DNA of 49,425 bases from Synergistaceae bacterium (GCA_031269875.1 JAISYM010000019.1:1-49425), one strand, 5' to 3'; counted from the first letter of the stretch, positions 34,602 through 44,238 are shown. The notes: generated by a model from the sequence alone, not told the origin. A program made the numbers and translations.

Positions 34602-36818
34602 ATGGGCGAACCGGTCGCCGGGGAGGCGCAGCTCCGCGGACAGCTGGAGCGCGTGACCTTCAACAACGAGGAGAACGGCTACTCCGTATTCAGGATAGCT
34701 GTGAAGGGCAGCCCAGATCTCGTCACAGCCGTAGGTTTTTGCGAAAAACACATGCCCGGCGAGGAGCTGGAACTGTGCGGGGCCTGGACGAACCACCCGA
34801 GGTTCGGCAGACAGTTTCAGTTTTCCGCGTGTAAATCCATTATGCCGTCAACCGTCGAGGGCATAAAGCGGTACTTGGGTTCCGGCCTCGTCAAGGGCGT
34901 CGGCCCGCGAATGGCCGAGCGGATCGCGGCGGCGTTTGGCGAGCGCACGCTGGAAGTGCTGGACGCGAGCCCGGATGACCTCCTCGGCGTAAAGGGCATA
35001 AGCGCCAAACTTCTCGACTCTATCAAGCTGTCGTGGGAGTCGCAAAGGGAGGTTCGCTCCGTCATGTTCTTTCTCCAGTCGAACGGGGTGAGTCCCCGCT
35101 TCGCCGCGAAAATCTTTTCGGTTTACGGCGCGGAGACGATACTGACGGTGAAGGAGAACCCTTACAAGCTCGCGGACGATATTTTCGGCATCGGCTTCCT
35201 CACGGCAGACAAGGTCGCTTCAAATTTGGGAATACCAAGGGAATCCCTCATGCGCCTCGACGCCGGTGTACAGTACGCCCTCGCCGAGCTTACAAACGAA
35301 GGTCACGTATACGTGCCCCGGGAAATTTTAGCCGGCAGGGCTTCGGAACTCTTGGGTGTGAGTGTGGGGATGACCGACGCCGCGATAAGCCGGGCGGCTT
35401 CGGAGTCAGCCCTCGTGACGGATATAATAACGCCGGACGGTGAACCGACAGTAGAGGCCGTATACCTTCCTCCATACTACGTTGCGGAGCGCAAGAGCGC
35501 GCAAAAACTCGCCTCCCTCCTTCGGCGCGATTTCCTGAGCGAACTGGACCACCAAAAAATCCCGGACATAAAGATGGCCGAGGCCTGGGTGCGGGACGTA
35601 ATGAGAATCGAACTCGCGGAGAAGCAGAGGGACGCGCTCGAACTGGCGATGACCTCTAAGGTGATGATCATAACGGGCGGCCCCGGCACCGGCAAGACGA
35701 CCTTGATCCGGGCGATCATCGGCATCCTGGGCGCCTGCGGGCTATCGATAGAGCTTGCCGCGCCCACGGGCAGGGCCGCAAAGCGCATGAGCGAGGCGAC
35801 GGGGCGCGAGGCGCGCACGATCCACAGGCTTCTCGAATACAACGGCAGGCTGGGCGCGTTCTCCAGAAATCAGGATACGCCGCTTGAATGCGGCCTGCTT
35901 GTGGTCGACGAGGCCTCCATGATAGACAGCATACTGTTTTTTCACCTCTTGAGAGCCGTTAGCCAGGACGCCAGATTGATCCTGGTCGGGGACATCGACC
36001 AATTGCCCTCCGTCGGCCCCGGCAGCGTCCTGAAGGACCTTATCGAATCGGGAGTCGTTCCGGTAGCCGAGTTAAACGAAATATTCCGTCAGGCTCAGAA
36101 AAGCGGTATTGTCGTGAACGCCCACAGGGTAAACGGCGGGCTAATGCCGAATATTTCGCAGGCAAATGCGGATCTGTCAGATTTTTATTTCGTGCCGCAG
36201 GAAGACCCCGAGAAGTGCGTCGAGATGATCCTTACCCTGATACGGGAACGCATACCGGAGAGGTTCGGCTTCAACCCGATGCACGACGTTCAGGTTCTGA
36301 CGCCGATGCACAGGGGTTCGCTCGGCGCATCGAACCTGAACACGGCTCTGCAGGAAGCGCTCAACCCGGGGGATAAACCAGCCATAGCGCGGGAGGGCAG
36401 ACTCTTCAAAGAGGGAGATAAGGTCATGCAAATCCGCAACGACTATGACAAGGATGTCTACAACGGCGACATCGGCTTTATCCGCCTGGCCGACCCCGAG
36501 GCCGGCGTTCTCTCCGTCGATATCGACGGACGCGTGATCACTTACGAGCGCCCGGAGCTTGACGAGCTGATCCACGCGTACGCAGTGTCGATACATAAGT
36601 CACAGGGGTCCGAATACCCAGCTGTCATTATTCCTATACATACCCAACACTACGTACTGCTTCAGAGAAACCTGCTCTACACCGGGATTACCAGGGGGAA
36701 AAAACTCGTCGTCCTGGTAGGGACAAAAAAAGCCGTCGCAATAGCTGTGGCAAACGACGACACAAAACACCGCTGCACGTATCTTGGAGAGAGACTGCGC
36801 CAATTCACGGCAATGTAA
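34602..36818 (+). CDS. recD2: RecD2-type ATP-dependent DNA helicase
   Basis: 5'-3' helicase of the SF1B RecD family acting in repair without RecBC. The 738-residue protein has the RecD2-specific N-terminal part with an OB-like domain (10-80) and helix-hairpin-helix motifs (GVGPRMAERIAAAFG, GVKGISAKLLDSI). Walker A is GGPGTGKTT (359-367), Walker B LVVDEASM, and motif III GDIDQLPSVGPG. The C-terminal SH3/UvrD-like end has AVSIHKSQGSEYP and YTGITRGKK. It begins 2 nt after the phosphofructokinase stop and is therefore probably cotranscribed. Confidence 0.94.
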   Translation: MGEPVAGEAQLRGQLERVTFNNEENGYSVFRIAVKGSPDLVTAVGFCEKHMPGEELELCGAWTNHPRFGRQFQFSACKSIMPSTVEGIKRYLGSGLVKGVGPRMAERIAAAFGERTLEVLDASPDDLLGVKGISAKLLDSIKLSWESQREVRSVMFFLQSNGVSPRFAAKIFSVYGAETILTVKENPYKLADDIFGIGFLTADKVASNLGIPRESLMRLDAGVQYALAELTNEGHVYVPREILAGRASELLGVSVGMTDAAISRAASESALVTDIITPDGEPTVEAVYLPPYYVAERKSAQKLASLLRRDFLSELDHQKIPDIKMAEAWVRDVMRIELAEKQRDALELAMTSKVMIITGGPGTGKTTLIRAIIGILGACGLSIELAAPTGRAAKRMSEATGREARTIHRLLEYNGRLGAFSRNQDTPLECGLLVVDEASMIDSILFFHLLRAVSQDARLILVGDIDQLPSVGPGSVLKDLIESGVVPVAELNEIFRQAQKSGIVVNAHRVNGGLMPNISQANADLSDFYFVPQEDPEKCVEMILTLIRERIPERFGFNPMHDVQVLTPMHRGSLGASNLNTALQEALNPGDKPAIAREGRLFKEGDKVMQIRNDYDKDVYNGDIGFIRLADPEAGVLSVDIDGRVITYERPELDELIHAYAVSIHKSQGSEYPAVIIPIHTQHYVLLQRNLLYTGITRGKKLVVLVGTKKAVAIAVANDDTKHRCTYLGERLRQFTAM

Positions 36819-36860
36819 TCACCCCTCTATCGTTCTGAATGACAGTTTTCGGGATTGATG

Positions 36861-36889
36861 TTGACTGTTTCAGATAATAACACTATAGT
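36861..36889 (+). promoter_or_regulatory. Sigma-70 promoter, distal, of the DtxR-family gene
   Basis: TTGACT (36861-36866), exactly 17 bp, then TATAGT (36884-36889). It would start transcription near 36896 and give a leader of about 175 nt. Confidence 0.65.
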
Positions 36890-36990
36890 TAATCGTGGAA
36901 GGTCTTATTGATTATGCTTTTGTGCTGTTTCGTATGACGCGTGATACCGGCGTCACGGTGAAAAAAAGAGGAGAAATTTGCGTGAGTATA

Positions 36991-37018
36991 TTGACAACGA
37001 GAAATTATGTAGTAAACT
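36991..37018 (+). promoter_or_regulatory. Sigma-70 promoter, proximal, of the DtxR-family gene
   Basis: Consensus TTGACA (36991-36996), 16 bp, TAAACT (37013-37018). Start near 37025, about 45 nt before the gene. Two promoters in tandem suggest regulated expression; a metal-dependent self-control site may overlap them but I see no strong palindrome. Confidence 0.6.
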
Positions 37019-37070
37019 ATCCCCCAGTTAGATGCATCAAACATGGCGGCGCGATGCTGAGGAAGCCGAG

Positions 37071-37751
37071 ATGGATTTAACCGCCAGGGTCGAAGATTAC
37101 CTTGAGGCCATTTTAGAGATTGAGATGACCGGCGAGATAGCGACCGTAACGAAGATTGCAGCCAACCTCGGCGTCACCAAAGCGACGGTTACGGCTGCGC
37201 TCAAGAGGCTTAAGATCGAGGGCCTTTTGGAGCATGAGAGATATGGGGATGTGGCGCTCACGGGCGACGGTCGCGGGACAGCTCTCACGGTTTATCGGAG
37301 ACACGAGTTTCTGTCCGACTTCTTTGTGCGGATACTGGGATTCTCGCGTGAGCGTGCCCAGAGGGTATCATGCGTTATGGAGCATGAGATCGACGAGCAG
37401 ACGGAGCGCAGATTGGCCGCTTTTACGGATGCCTTAGCGCACGCTGAACGCGGCAATGAGGAGTGGTTCCGTCAATTGCAGGAGACGCTTGATTTTCCAA
37501 AAGCCCTTCCTGTGCCGCTCTGTATGATGCCAGACGGTTCGAATGGTGCGGTAGCGCGCCTGACGGCGCAGTATGAATTGCGCAGAAGGCTTAACTCCGC
37601 TGGTTTTGTCCCTGACGCGATGGTAAGCGGCATCAAAAAACAGGAAGGCGCTCCGGGCGGGCTGTTTACGTTTACGATGAACGAGATACATATGAGAGTA
37701 GGCATTACCGAGGCGTCCGCGATATGGCTCTATCAGCCTGAGGCTGTTTAA
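37071..37751 (+). CDS. DtxR/MntR-family metal-dependent transcriptional regulator
   Basis: A 226-residue regulator: winged helix-turn-helix (about 22-60, VTKIAANLGVTKATVTAALK), metal-binding dimer domain (70-120), and a C-terminal part that may be a degenerate FeoA/SH3-like domain. Putative metal ligands are D9, E12, H78, C101, E104 and H105. D9 and E12 are as in manganese-type MntR; C101-x2-E104-H105 is as in iron-type DtxR. ATG 37071 has GAGG at 37059-37062; the frame opens a little earlier but that part lacks family similarity. No metal transporter is adjacent, so the target is unknown. Confidence 0.86.
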   Translation: MDLTARVEDYLEAILEIEMTGEIATVTKIAANLGVTKATVTAALKRLKIEGLLEHERYGDVALTGDGRGTALTVYRRHEFLSDFFVRILGFSRERAQRVSCVMEHEIDEQTERRLAAFTDALAHAERGNEEWFRQLQETLDFPKALPVPLCMMPDGSNGAVARLTAQYELRRRLNSAGFVPDAMVSGIKKQEGAPGGLFTFTMNEIHMRVGITEASAIWLYQPEAV

Positions 37752-37910
37752 GCCGGGGGCATTGTTATAAAGAGGTTAAGTGTACTTTTAAATGAGTTAG
37801 TTTTGCCAAACTTGAAGCGCTCTTGTCTCATGGTTTCCTGTTGCGGCTTTACGTTATAAATGGCTTGGGCGACTTGGGAGCCCTGCCGATTCCTCCCATT
37901 CTTCCTCGTA

Positions 37911-37946
37911 TTAGCGCCGAAGGGACCGCGAACCCTTCGGCGTTAA
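37911..37946. terminator. Bidirectional hairpin terminator between DtxR-family and MFS genes
   Basis: TTAGCGCCGAAGGG (37911-37924) pairs with CCCTTCGGCGTTAA (37933-37946) over 14 bp with one G-T wobble and an 8-nt loop. It lies between convergent genes and includes the MFS stop codon. ATTTT follows on the plus strand. The 37752-37910 stretch before it holds nothing else that I can identify. Confidence 0.7.
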
Positions 37947-39103
37947 ATTTTCCAAGGTACTATGCGCAATACCAACATAACCAAGGCTATAATCATGAAT
38001 AAAACCGCAAATATCGTCAATGACAGACTGAAACCTATATCTCTTGAGGCGGCAGACAACATTGAAGGGCCAAAGAACATCCCAACGCCCCAAAACAGGT
38101 AATATGCGCCGGAAATAGTTCCTTTCAAAGTGGAATCAACCGTGTCGTTAAGAAAAATCATCGATGAGAGGTAAAATACCCCTAAACCAAGACTCGCGAT
38201 GGTCAGCAGGAATAATATTCCGGCGGAACCCGAAAAATGTATAGAGATCAACCCCAATGAAGCAATAAATAACCCGAGAACCATAAAGAGTCCCGCGCCA
38301 AATCGGTTGGACAACCTGCCGGTGATAATTTGAGAAACGCTGATCGCCACGTAAAACAGCGAAAAAAAAGCCCCCATATATCCCGTGCTGAAATTTTTCT
38401 CCTGCAACAGGTACGCGGGGATAGCGGTGAGGAAAATGCCGTACGCGCTTCCATAAAGCGTAATGCCTATCAACGCGGTCAATATCTTCCGATCCTTGAG
38501 AAGCCGTGAAATCGCGGACAAATCGAATGTGACGGAATTTTTTTCAGCGGGACGTACATCTTCAACGAAAACTAAAATCAAGAACATGCCGAACAGACTG
38601 CCGAGCGAGTATAGAAGGAAAAGAAAGTCCGACGGACATACCTTTTCCAAATAAACGCCGCATATTGGGCCTAATGTCAGCCCGATATGAAGAACGGCGT
38701 TATATTTCCCGATAATCGTACTCTTTTCCAGCGGGTATTTTACAGACAATATAGCGGGAGCTAAAGCCCAAACTGGCGCTTCTCCGGCACCTTGCAACAG
38801 TCTGGTGAGAAAAAGCGAATAGGAACTGCCGGAAAAATAAAAACACAGCCCCGCCAAGAAACACAAAAAATAACCGATAGCGAGGAAGATTTTGAACCCG
38901 TATTTATCAGCCATTGCCCCGACCGGAACTTGCAACGCGATATAAGCAACGGCGAACATCGAGGCAAGGTATCCGACATTCCGCCCATTTCCATCAAATA
39001 GGATCACCTTTTGAGGGAGCAGCGCTACGATCATCCCTACCCCGATCATCATAAAAAACACGGAAATATTCAGCCCTAAAAGAGTATGGCGTTTGATGTT
39101 CAT
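37943..39103 (-). CDS. Major facilitator superfamily transporter
   Basis: A 386-residue protein with about 12 hydrophobic segments and the loop 2-3 MFS motif in VGAMADKYGFK. It resembles drug/H+ antiporter or sugar-efflux type carriers, but the substrate cannot be told. GAGGGA precedes the ATG. It lies last in the minus-strand purine cluster, 44 nt after the NCS2 permease gene. Its DNA is more AT-rich than the neighbours, so it may be a later arrival. Export of a nucleobase or related compound is possible by context only. Confidence 0.85.
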   Translation of the reverse strand: MNIKRHTLLGLNISVFFMMIGVGMIVALLPQKVILFDGNGRNVGYLASMFAVAYIALQVPVGAMADKYGFKIFLAIGYFLCFLAGLCFYFSGSSYSLFLTRLLQGAGEAPVWALAPAILSVKYPLEKSTIIGKYNAVLHIGLTLGPICGVYLEKVCPSDFLFLLYSLGSLFGMFLILVFVEDVRPAEKNSVTFDLSAISRLLKDRKILTALIGITLYGSAYGIFLTAIPAYLLQEKNFSTGYMGAFFSLFYVAISVSQIITGRLSNRFGAGLFMVLGLFIASLGLISIHFSGSAGILFLLTIASLGLGVFYLSSMIFLNDTVDSTLKGTISGAYYLFWGVGMFFGPSMLSAASRDIGFSLSLTIFAVLFMIIALVMLVLRIVPWKI

Positions 39104-39147
39104 ATTCCCTCATCTCTTTCTTGATGATTTTTCACGTAAAGAAGAAC

Positions 39148-40473
39148 CTATAAAAACAGCTCCTTTGCCAGGAAGATTACCGCGAGGGCAAACATGATGG
39201 GACTCACATCCCTTGCCCGCCCCGATGTCAGTTTGACGGCGACATAGGTGATAAAGCCGTACTCTATGCCGGAAGCGATGCTGTAGGTAAAGGGCATGGC
39301 AAAAATAGCCATAACTGCCGGCAGCGCCTCGGTCCAGTCCGAAAAGTCAAGGTTCTTTATGTTCATAATCATGTATATGCCGACGAATATAAGCGCCGGC
39401 GCCGTAGCGCAGGCAGGCACGACGCTGATCAGCGGGTTGAAAAATATGGCGAGCATAAACAGTACGCCCGTTACGAGGGAGGTCAGGCCGGTTCTGCCCC
39501 CGACTCCGATACCGCTTGTGCTTTCCACATAGCTGGTTACGGTGGAGACGCCCAAAACCGCGCCAACGGTAGTCCCGATGGCGTCCGCAAAAAGAGCCTC
39601 TCTCGCCTTGGGCAGTTTTCCGTTTTCATCGAGGAGACCCGCCCTGTTCGCGACGCCGACGAGCGTGCCGACGGTATCAAAGAAGTCCACGAAGAAGAAC
39701 GTAAACACGATGGTCCAAAAAGTCGCGATCGCGCGGCCGCTCAGGTCGAAACTGAGCAGCGAGAAATCCAGCTTCGCGAATATGGGAGCAATCGACGGAG
39801 GCATGGAGACGATCGCCGTGGGAATCTTTGCCGCGCCGGTCAGGACGGCGGCAGCGGTCGTGGCTATTATGCCCCAAAGTATGGCGCCCTTCACGCGGAG
39901 CGCTTCGAGGGTGCAGATAAAAACGAGTCCAAACAACGTCAAGATCGGTTGGATATTGCCACGAAGCCCCGCGCCGGTCACGAGCGTAGCGTCACTGACT
40001 ATGGTAAAGCCGCCGTTTTGAAAACCGATAAAAGCGATAAAAAGGCCAATGCCCGCGGAAATGCCGTGTTTTAAGGACAGGGGAATCCCGTTCACGACGT
40101 TCTCCCGAATCTTGGTAAACGTGAGTATAATGAATATTATCCCCTCGACGAATACTGCCGTCAGAGCCGACTGCCAGGGCACTTTCATGCCGATCACGAC
40201 CGTAAAGGTGAAGAACGCGTTTAACCCCATACCTGGGGCAAGCGCTACGGGGTAATTTGCGAAAAAAGCCATCATAAACGTCGAAATAGCCGCCGCGAGG
40301 CAGGTGGAGACCATGAGCGCGCCGAAGGGCATCCCCGCCTTCGACAGGATATCGGGGTTGATGAATATAATGTAGGCCATCGTCATAAACGTCGTAACGC
40401 CGGCGGTCACCTCTGTCCTTATATCGGTGCGCCTCTCCTTGAGTTTGAACTGTCTTTCTATCCAATCATTCAC
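39148..40473 (-). CDS. NCS2-family purine permease (AzgA/PbuG-like)
   Basis: A 441-residue inner-membrane carrier of the AzgA-like branch, which imports adenine, guanine or hypoxanthine with protons. Recognised by the start (IRTEVTAGVTTFMTMAYIIF), the PGMGLNAFF motif and FVDFFDTVGTLVG. Start is GTG (40471-40473), directly after the TAA stop of the adenine deaminase gene; its ribosome site GGAGG lies within the 3' end of that gene. Position after ade fits adenine or hypoxanthine uptake. Confidence 0.92.
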   Translation of the reverse strand: MNDWIERQFKLKERRTDIRTEVTAGVTTFMTMAYIIFINPDILSKAGMPFGALMVSTCLAAAISTFMMAFFANYPVALAPGMGLNAFFTFTVVIGMKVPWQSALTAVFVEGIIFIILTFTKIRENVVNGIPLSLKHGISAGIGLFIAFIGFQNGGFTIVSDATLVTGAGLRGNIQPILTLFGLVFICTLEALRVKGAILWGIIATTAAAVLTGAAKIPTAIVSMPPSIAPIFAKLDFSLLSFDLSGRAIATFWTIVFTFFFVDFFDTVGTLVGVANRAGLLDENGKLPKAREALFADAIGTTVGAVLGVSTVTSYVESTSGIGVGGRTGLTSLVTGVLFMLAIFFNPLISVVPACATAPALIFVGIYMIMNIKNLDFSDWTEALPAVMAIFAMPFTYSIASGIEYGFITYVAVKLTSGRARDVSPIMFALAVIFLAKELFL

Positions 40474-42198
40474 TTAATCGCCTCCAGTAAAAGACCTGAC
40501 GAACAGATCGAGCCGCACGCCGCGCGCGGGATCCACATACCCCTGATCCGTTAGCTTCAGCTCCGGTATCACGGATAACGAGAGGAAACTCATCGCCATA
40601 AAGGGCTGCGGCATAGCTGTTTCGAGCGTTTCCGCCGTGTGTGATATTTCTGTGTACGCCGCCGATAGTTCCGGCGCGTCAAGATCGCTCATCAGGCCCC
40701 CTATCGGCAGACTCAGATTCGAAATCACGCGATCCCCGTCCGCAACCGCAAGCCCGCCGTTTTCGGCGACGCGGCGAAGCGCCGTCAGCATAGAGCGATC
40801 GTCCGCCCCTATCACGACGTAGTTGTGGGCGTCGTGCGCGACGGACGACGCAAGAGCGCCCCTCTTGAGTCCGAATCCCTTGACGAACCCGACCGAGGCA
40901 AGGCCCGTACCCCTGTTCTTCTCGACGACCGCCATCTTGATCACGTCCCGCTCCGTGTCGGAGACGAGATATCCGTCCCGAACCTTTGGCGGCAGGGTGA
41001 GCGCCCTTGTCACGACGAGCCCGGGAAGCGCCTCTATGACCCTTATCTCGCCGCCCCTCGCCGGGATTTTGAACATCTCCTCGCTCAGGGGCGTCTTGAG
41101 CTTGGGCGTTTCAGGCGGAGCTGAGGCCGGCGCGGCATGGAAGAGTGCGTGTCCGTGTTCGGCGGCCAAGCGTCCGCGTTTCCACACGCGGAGAGCGCGG
41201 CACTCCTCTATCGAGTCCACCATGACTATATCCGCGATTCTTCCCGGCGCGACAGCGCCCCTGTCCCACATCCTGAAATAGTTGGCGGGGTTGATGGTGA
41301 CCATCGCAAGCGCGATAATGGGCCTTATCCCCGCCTTTACCAAAAGACGTACCTTGTGATCCATGTGTCCGTCCGCGAGGAGAGCGCTTGCCGTGAGATC
41401 GTCGCTCACCGCCATGCACCTCGCGTAGCGCGCTTCGTCGTCGAGGATTATCTTGGCCGTTTCGAGAAGGTTGTGTTCCGCCGCGCCCTCTCGGAACATT
41501 ACCCACACGCCGCGCCGGAGCTTCTCGAGAGCCTCCTCCGCGAAGCTGCTCTCGTGGTCGCCGTCACAGCGCGACAGAAGGTACGCGCAAAGCTCTTTGC
41601 CGGAGACTCCCGGGAGGTGGGCAGTCTTCACCCTGTCCCACGAGGAGAATATTTTGCTCCACGCGCGTTCGTCCCCGGACAGAACGCTCGGATAGTTCAT
41701 CATCTCTCCAAGGTGCGAACACCAGTTCCTCGAGTAGCACTCCACGATCCCGAGCGCGTCTATCTCCCGGTACGGCGTCTCGTACATGGAAGCCGGCACA
41801 CAGGAGGGGGCCCCGAAGAAGATATCGAGCGGCGTCCGCAGAGAATCCCGCCACATGAACTCTATGCCGTCCAAACCGCACGTGTTGGCGATTTCATGCG
41901 GATCCGGGAATATCGTAGTCGTCCCCACGGGAAGGACGGCGGCGGCAAAAGCGGATGGCCGGAGCATGGTGCTCTCTATGTGGAGGTGGGCGTCTATCAT
42001 CCCCGGAATAAGTACCTTGCCGGACGCGTCCGCGACCGACAGCCCGGTGTATCCGCCGCCGACCCCGACAATAATGCCGTCCTTTACCGCTACGTCGGCT
42101 TTCTCGTATTCCAGAGAGAGGACGTTAGCTACCGTCCCTCCCTGGATAAGGAGGTCGCAGGGCATGTCGCCGCGTGCGGCCGCGAGCAATTCCCTCAT
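40474..42198 (-). CDS. ade: Adenine deaminase
   Basis: Metal-dependent amidohydrolase converting adenine to hypoxanthine and ammonia. The 574-residue protein has the metal motif DAHLHIES (69-76), DPHEIAN, and the C-terminal adenine deaminase domain with SSVAHDAHNYVVIGAD. The ATG at 42198 overlaps the upstream stop (TGATG), so it is preferred over a start 28 codons earlier inside the LUD gene. With the NCS2 permease it forms a purine salvage pair. Confidence 0.94.
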   Translation of the reverse strand: MRELLAAARGDMPCDLLIQGGTVANVLSLEYEKADVAVKDGIIVGVGGGYTGLSVADASGKVLIPGMIDAHLHIESTMLRPSAFAAAVLPVGTTTIFPDPHEIANTCGLDGIEFMWRDSLRTPLDIFFGAPSCVPASMYETPYREIDALGIVECYSRNWCSHLGEMMNYPSVLSGDERAWSKIFSSWDRVKTAHLPGVSGKELCAYLLSRCDGDHESSFAEEALEKLRRGVWVMFREGAAEHNLLETAKIILDDEARYARCMAVSDDLTASALLADGHMDHKVRLLVKAGIRPIIALAMVTINPANYFRMWDRGAVAPGRIADIVMVDSIEECRALRVWKRGRLAAEHGHALFHAAPASAPPETPKLKTPLSEEMFKIPARGGEIRVIEALPGLVVTRALTLPPKVRDGYLVSDTERDVIKMAVVEKNRGTGLASVGFVKGFGLKRGALASSVAHDAHNYVVIGADDRSMLTALRRVAENGGLAVADGDRVISNLSLPIGGLMSDLDAPELSAAYTEISHTAETLETAMPQPFMAMSFLSLSVIPELKLTDQGYVDPARGVRLDLFVRSFTGGD

Positions 42199-42851
42199 CA
42201 GTAGCCGAGGTCTTGACCGACGATTATGACGTGGGTATTCCGCCCGAATGTTGGCCTTTCGAGGATCAAGACGGCGCGGCACAACCTGTCAGGGGACTTG
42301 CAGTCCGTGCAGTGTCCTATCTTGACGCAGGGCGTTTGCGAGCCGACCCTGAGCGCGTTCGCCGGCGTGGAGATATCGCGTGCGCGGGCCAGCGCGCTCG
42401 TCAAGTCGGGCATGGCTTTGTTGATGCTCACGATGTAGAGTATGCTGCCTGTTCCCCACGACATCGCCGCCAAGCGGTTACCCGTGCCGTCGATATTGAT
42501 CATCTTGCCGTCGTAAGTAATGGCGTTGCTGCTTGTGACGAACCAGTCGGAGGCGTTTTCGGACTTGAGGCGCTCCAATTTGTCCTCCGCGGCCAGTTTG
42601 GGACCCCAGTGCTGATAGACGACGCATTTTTTGGCTTCCAGACCCTCGATCAATCCGATCTGTCTCACTGTCACGCTCCCCGGAATGCCCACGGAAGCTC
42701 CCTCCGGGATCATATCCAGGGCGAGTTTTGCCGCGTCCGCCGCGAGCGGAGCGTAAACAGCCGACTTGTAACCGTTCGAAAGAAACGCCGCGCATATCTT
42801 TTTGCCCAAAGTCTCTCTTACCTCACGCGTAAACGATCCGAAATCTCCCAT
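42198..42851 (-). CDS. LUD-domain (LutC/YkgG-like) protein
   Basis: A 217-residue protein with a LUD (DUF162) domain: GIPGSVTVRQIG, ITYDGKMINIDGTGNR and GHCTDCKSPDRLCRA are family marks. LutC takes part in lactate oxidation with LutA and LutB, but neither partner is present here, and stand-alone LUD proteins of this length are common in anaerobes with no known role. Lies 28 nt after the aminotransferase gene and overlaps ade by 1 nt. Confidence 0.86.
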   Translation of the reverse strand: MGDFGSFTREVRETLGKKICAAFLSNGYKSAVYAPLAADAAKLALDMIPEGASVGIPGSVTVRQIGLIEGLEAKKCVVYQHWGPKLAAEDKLERLKSENASDWFVTSSNAITYDGKMINIDGTGNRLAAMSWGTGSILYIVSINKAMPDLTSALARARDISTPANALRVGSQTPCVKIGHCTDCKSPDRLCRAVLILERPTFGRNTHVIIVGQDLGY

Positions 42852-42879
42852 CCCGAATCCCTCCCATTTTTTTGACGCG

Positions 42880-44046
42880 CTATGAACGCGCCTCGATAAA
42901 CTCCCTTATCCGCTCGGCGCCGCTCCTCAGATCGGATTCCGAACATGAATAGGATAAGCGCACATATCCCGGAGCCGAGAACGCCGCGCCGGGTACGAGC
43001 GCCACGTATTTCTCCTCCAGCAGTTTTTGGCAGAACTCGATGTCGTCGGGCAGACGGGTGTCCCTTACGTCGATAAATATGTAAAAAGCGCCGTCCGGCG
43101 AGGCGAACTTGAGGGGCTTTATTCCAGAAAGGAGCCCGCAAATTATGTCCCTGCGCTTTTCGAACTCGGCGCGGCAGACCTCGACATCGCCCTCCGCCTC
43201 GTTTATCGCGGCCGCGGCGGCCCATTGGGCTATGGACGAGGCGTTTGACGTCAGGTGGCTCTGGATGCCGTCGATCTTTTTTATCACGCCGCCCGGCCCG
43301 AGGGCGTAACCTATCCTCCAGCCCGTCATGCAGTACGCCTTGCTGACGCCATTGGCGATTATCACCCGGTCGCGAATCTCCGGCGCGGTCTGCAGGATAT
43401 TGACGTGCTTGGCGCTTCCGTACACAAGGCGCTCGTATACCTCGTCGAAGATGATCCATAGGTCGTGTTCCACCGCCGCGTCAGCCAACATGCGAAGGGT
43501 TTTTTCGCTGTACACCGCCCCGGTCGGATTGTTGGGGGTGTTTATGATCATTCCCCTTGTCCTGCTCGTGACGCTTTCATTGATCTCCCGCAATGTAGGG
43601 GAGAAGCCGCTTTCCGACGTATCGACCGAAACGGGTTTCCCGCCCGCCAGTCTGATCTGCTCCAGATAGCTCACCCACGCCGGAGCGAACAGCAGTACCT
43701 CGTCTCCCGGGTCTACGAGTGCCTGAATGGTCTCATAGAGCATCGTTTTGACTCCGCTCGTGATGAGGATTTCCCCAAGCGCGTATTCGAGGCCAAAGTG
43801 ATTTTTGTAGTAACCCGCTACGGCCTTTTTCAGCTCTCCGATGCCGGAGTTCGGCGTGTAGTGGGTTTCGCCTCGCTCTATGGCCTCTATCGCGGCCCGG
43901 CAGGCGGACGGCGGCGAGATGAAATCCGGCTCTCCGGCGCTGAACGAGAGAATAGGCTTCCCCTGAGCCTTGAGTTCCTTCGCTTTATCCGAAATCGAGA
44001 GCGTCGCTGACGGAGTAATCGATAATGCACGTTCTGAAAGTTTCAA
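42880..44046 (-). CDS. Class I/II pyridoxal-phosphate aminotransferase (aspartate aminotransferase-like)
   Basis: A 388-residue fold-type I aminotransferase of the AspB subgroup. K236 in SKAYCMTGWRIGY is the PLP lysine; NTPNNPTG and FDEVYERLVYG are the cofactor and substrate blocks. Start is TTG (44044-44046) with AAGGAG 9 nt upstream, and the protein then begins MKLSERALSITPSATL as is usual. The frame is open upstream to 44160, but that part lies over the promoter. First gene of the minus-strand cluster. Substrate probably aspartate with 2-oxoglutarate, not proven. Confidence 0.93.
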   Translation of the reverse strand: MKLSERALSITPSATLSISDKAKELKAQGKPILSFSAGEPDFISPPSACRAAIEAIERGETHYTPNSGIGELKKAVAGYYKNHFGLEYALGEILITSGVKTMLYETIQALVDPGDEVLLFAPAWVSYLEQIRLAGGKPVSVDTSESGFSPTLREINESVTSRTRGMIINTPNNPTGAVYSEKTLRMLADAAVEHDLWIIFDEVYERLVYGSAKHVNILQTAPEIRDRVIIANGVSKAYCMTGWRIGYALGPGGVIKKIDGIQSHLTSNASSIAQWAAAAAINEAEGDVEVCRAEFEKRRDIICGLLSGIKPLKFASPDGAFYIFIDVRDTRLPDDIEFCQKLLEEKYVALVPGAAFSAPGYVRLSYSCSESDLRSGAERIREFIEARS

Positions 44047-44082
44047 GACGAACAACTCCTTAAGATAAATAATAATGACTTG

Positions 44083-44111
44083 ATTATAAAAAATAAAACG
44101 GGGAGTGTCTA
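44083..44111 (-). promoter_or_regulatory. Sigma-70 promoter of the aminotransferase-purine cluster
   Basis: On the minus strand TAGACA (complement of 44106-44111), 17 bp and TATAAT (complement of 44083-44088). Start near 44076, about 30 nt before the TTG start codon. Strong match. Confidence 0.8.
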
Positions 44112-44159
44112 CTAAAACACTGGGCGTATATCCGTCCGCGAATTTAGGCATCGTGTGCA

Positions 44160-44188
44160 TTGCGGGCTGTGGGATGTGATGTTACAAT
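44160..44188 (+). promoter_or_regulatory. Promoter of hpf
   Basis: TTGCGG (44160-44165), 17 bp and TACAAT (44183-44188), with a TG one base before the -10 box (extended -10). It gives a leader of about 45 nt. Confidence 0.65.
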
Positions 44189-44238
44189 CAATTTACGATA
44201 TGCGTCAGCGCAGAAAATACACATTAGGAGGGGTGGCT

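Noticed and set aside
36895-37080. A 61-codon leader frame before the DtxR-family gene
   Set aside because: GTG start without a ribosome site; it spans the second promoter, and its sequence is not protein-like.
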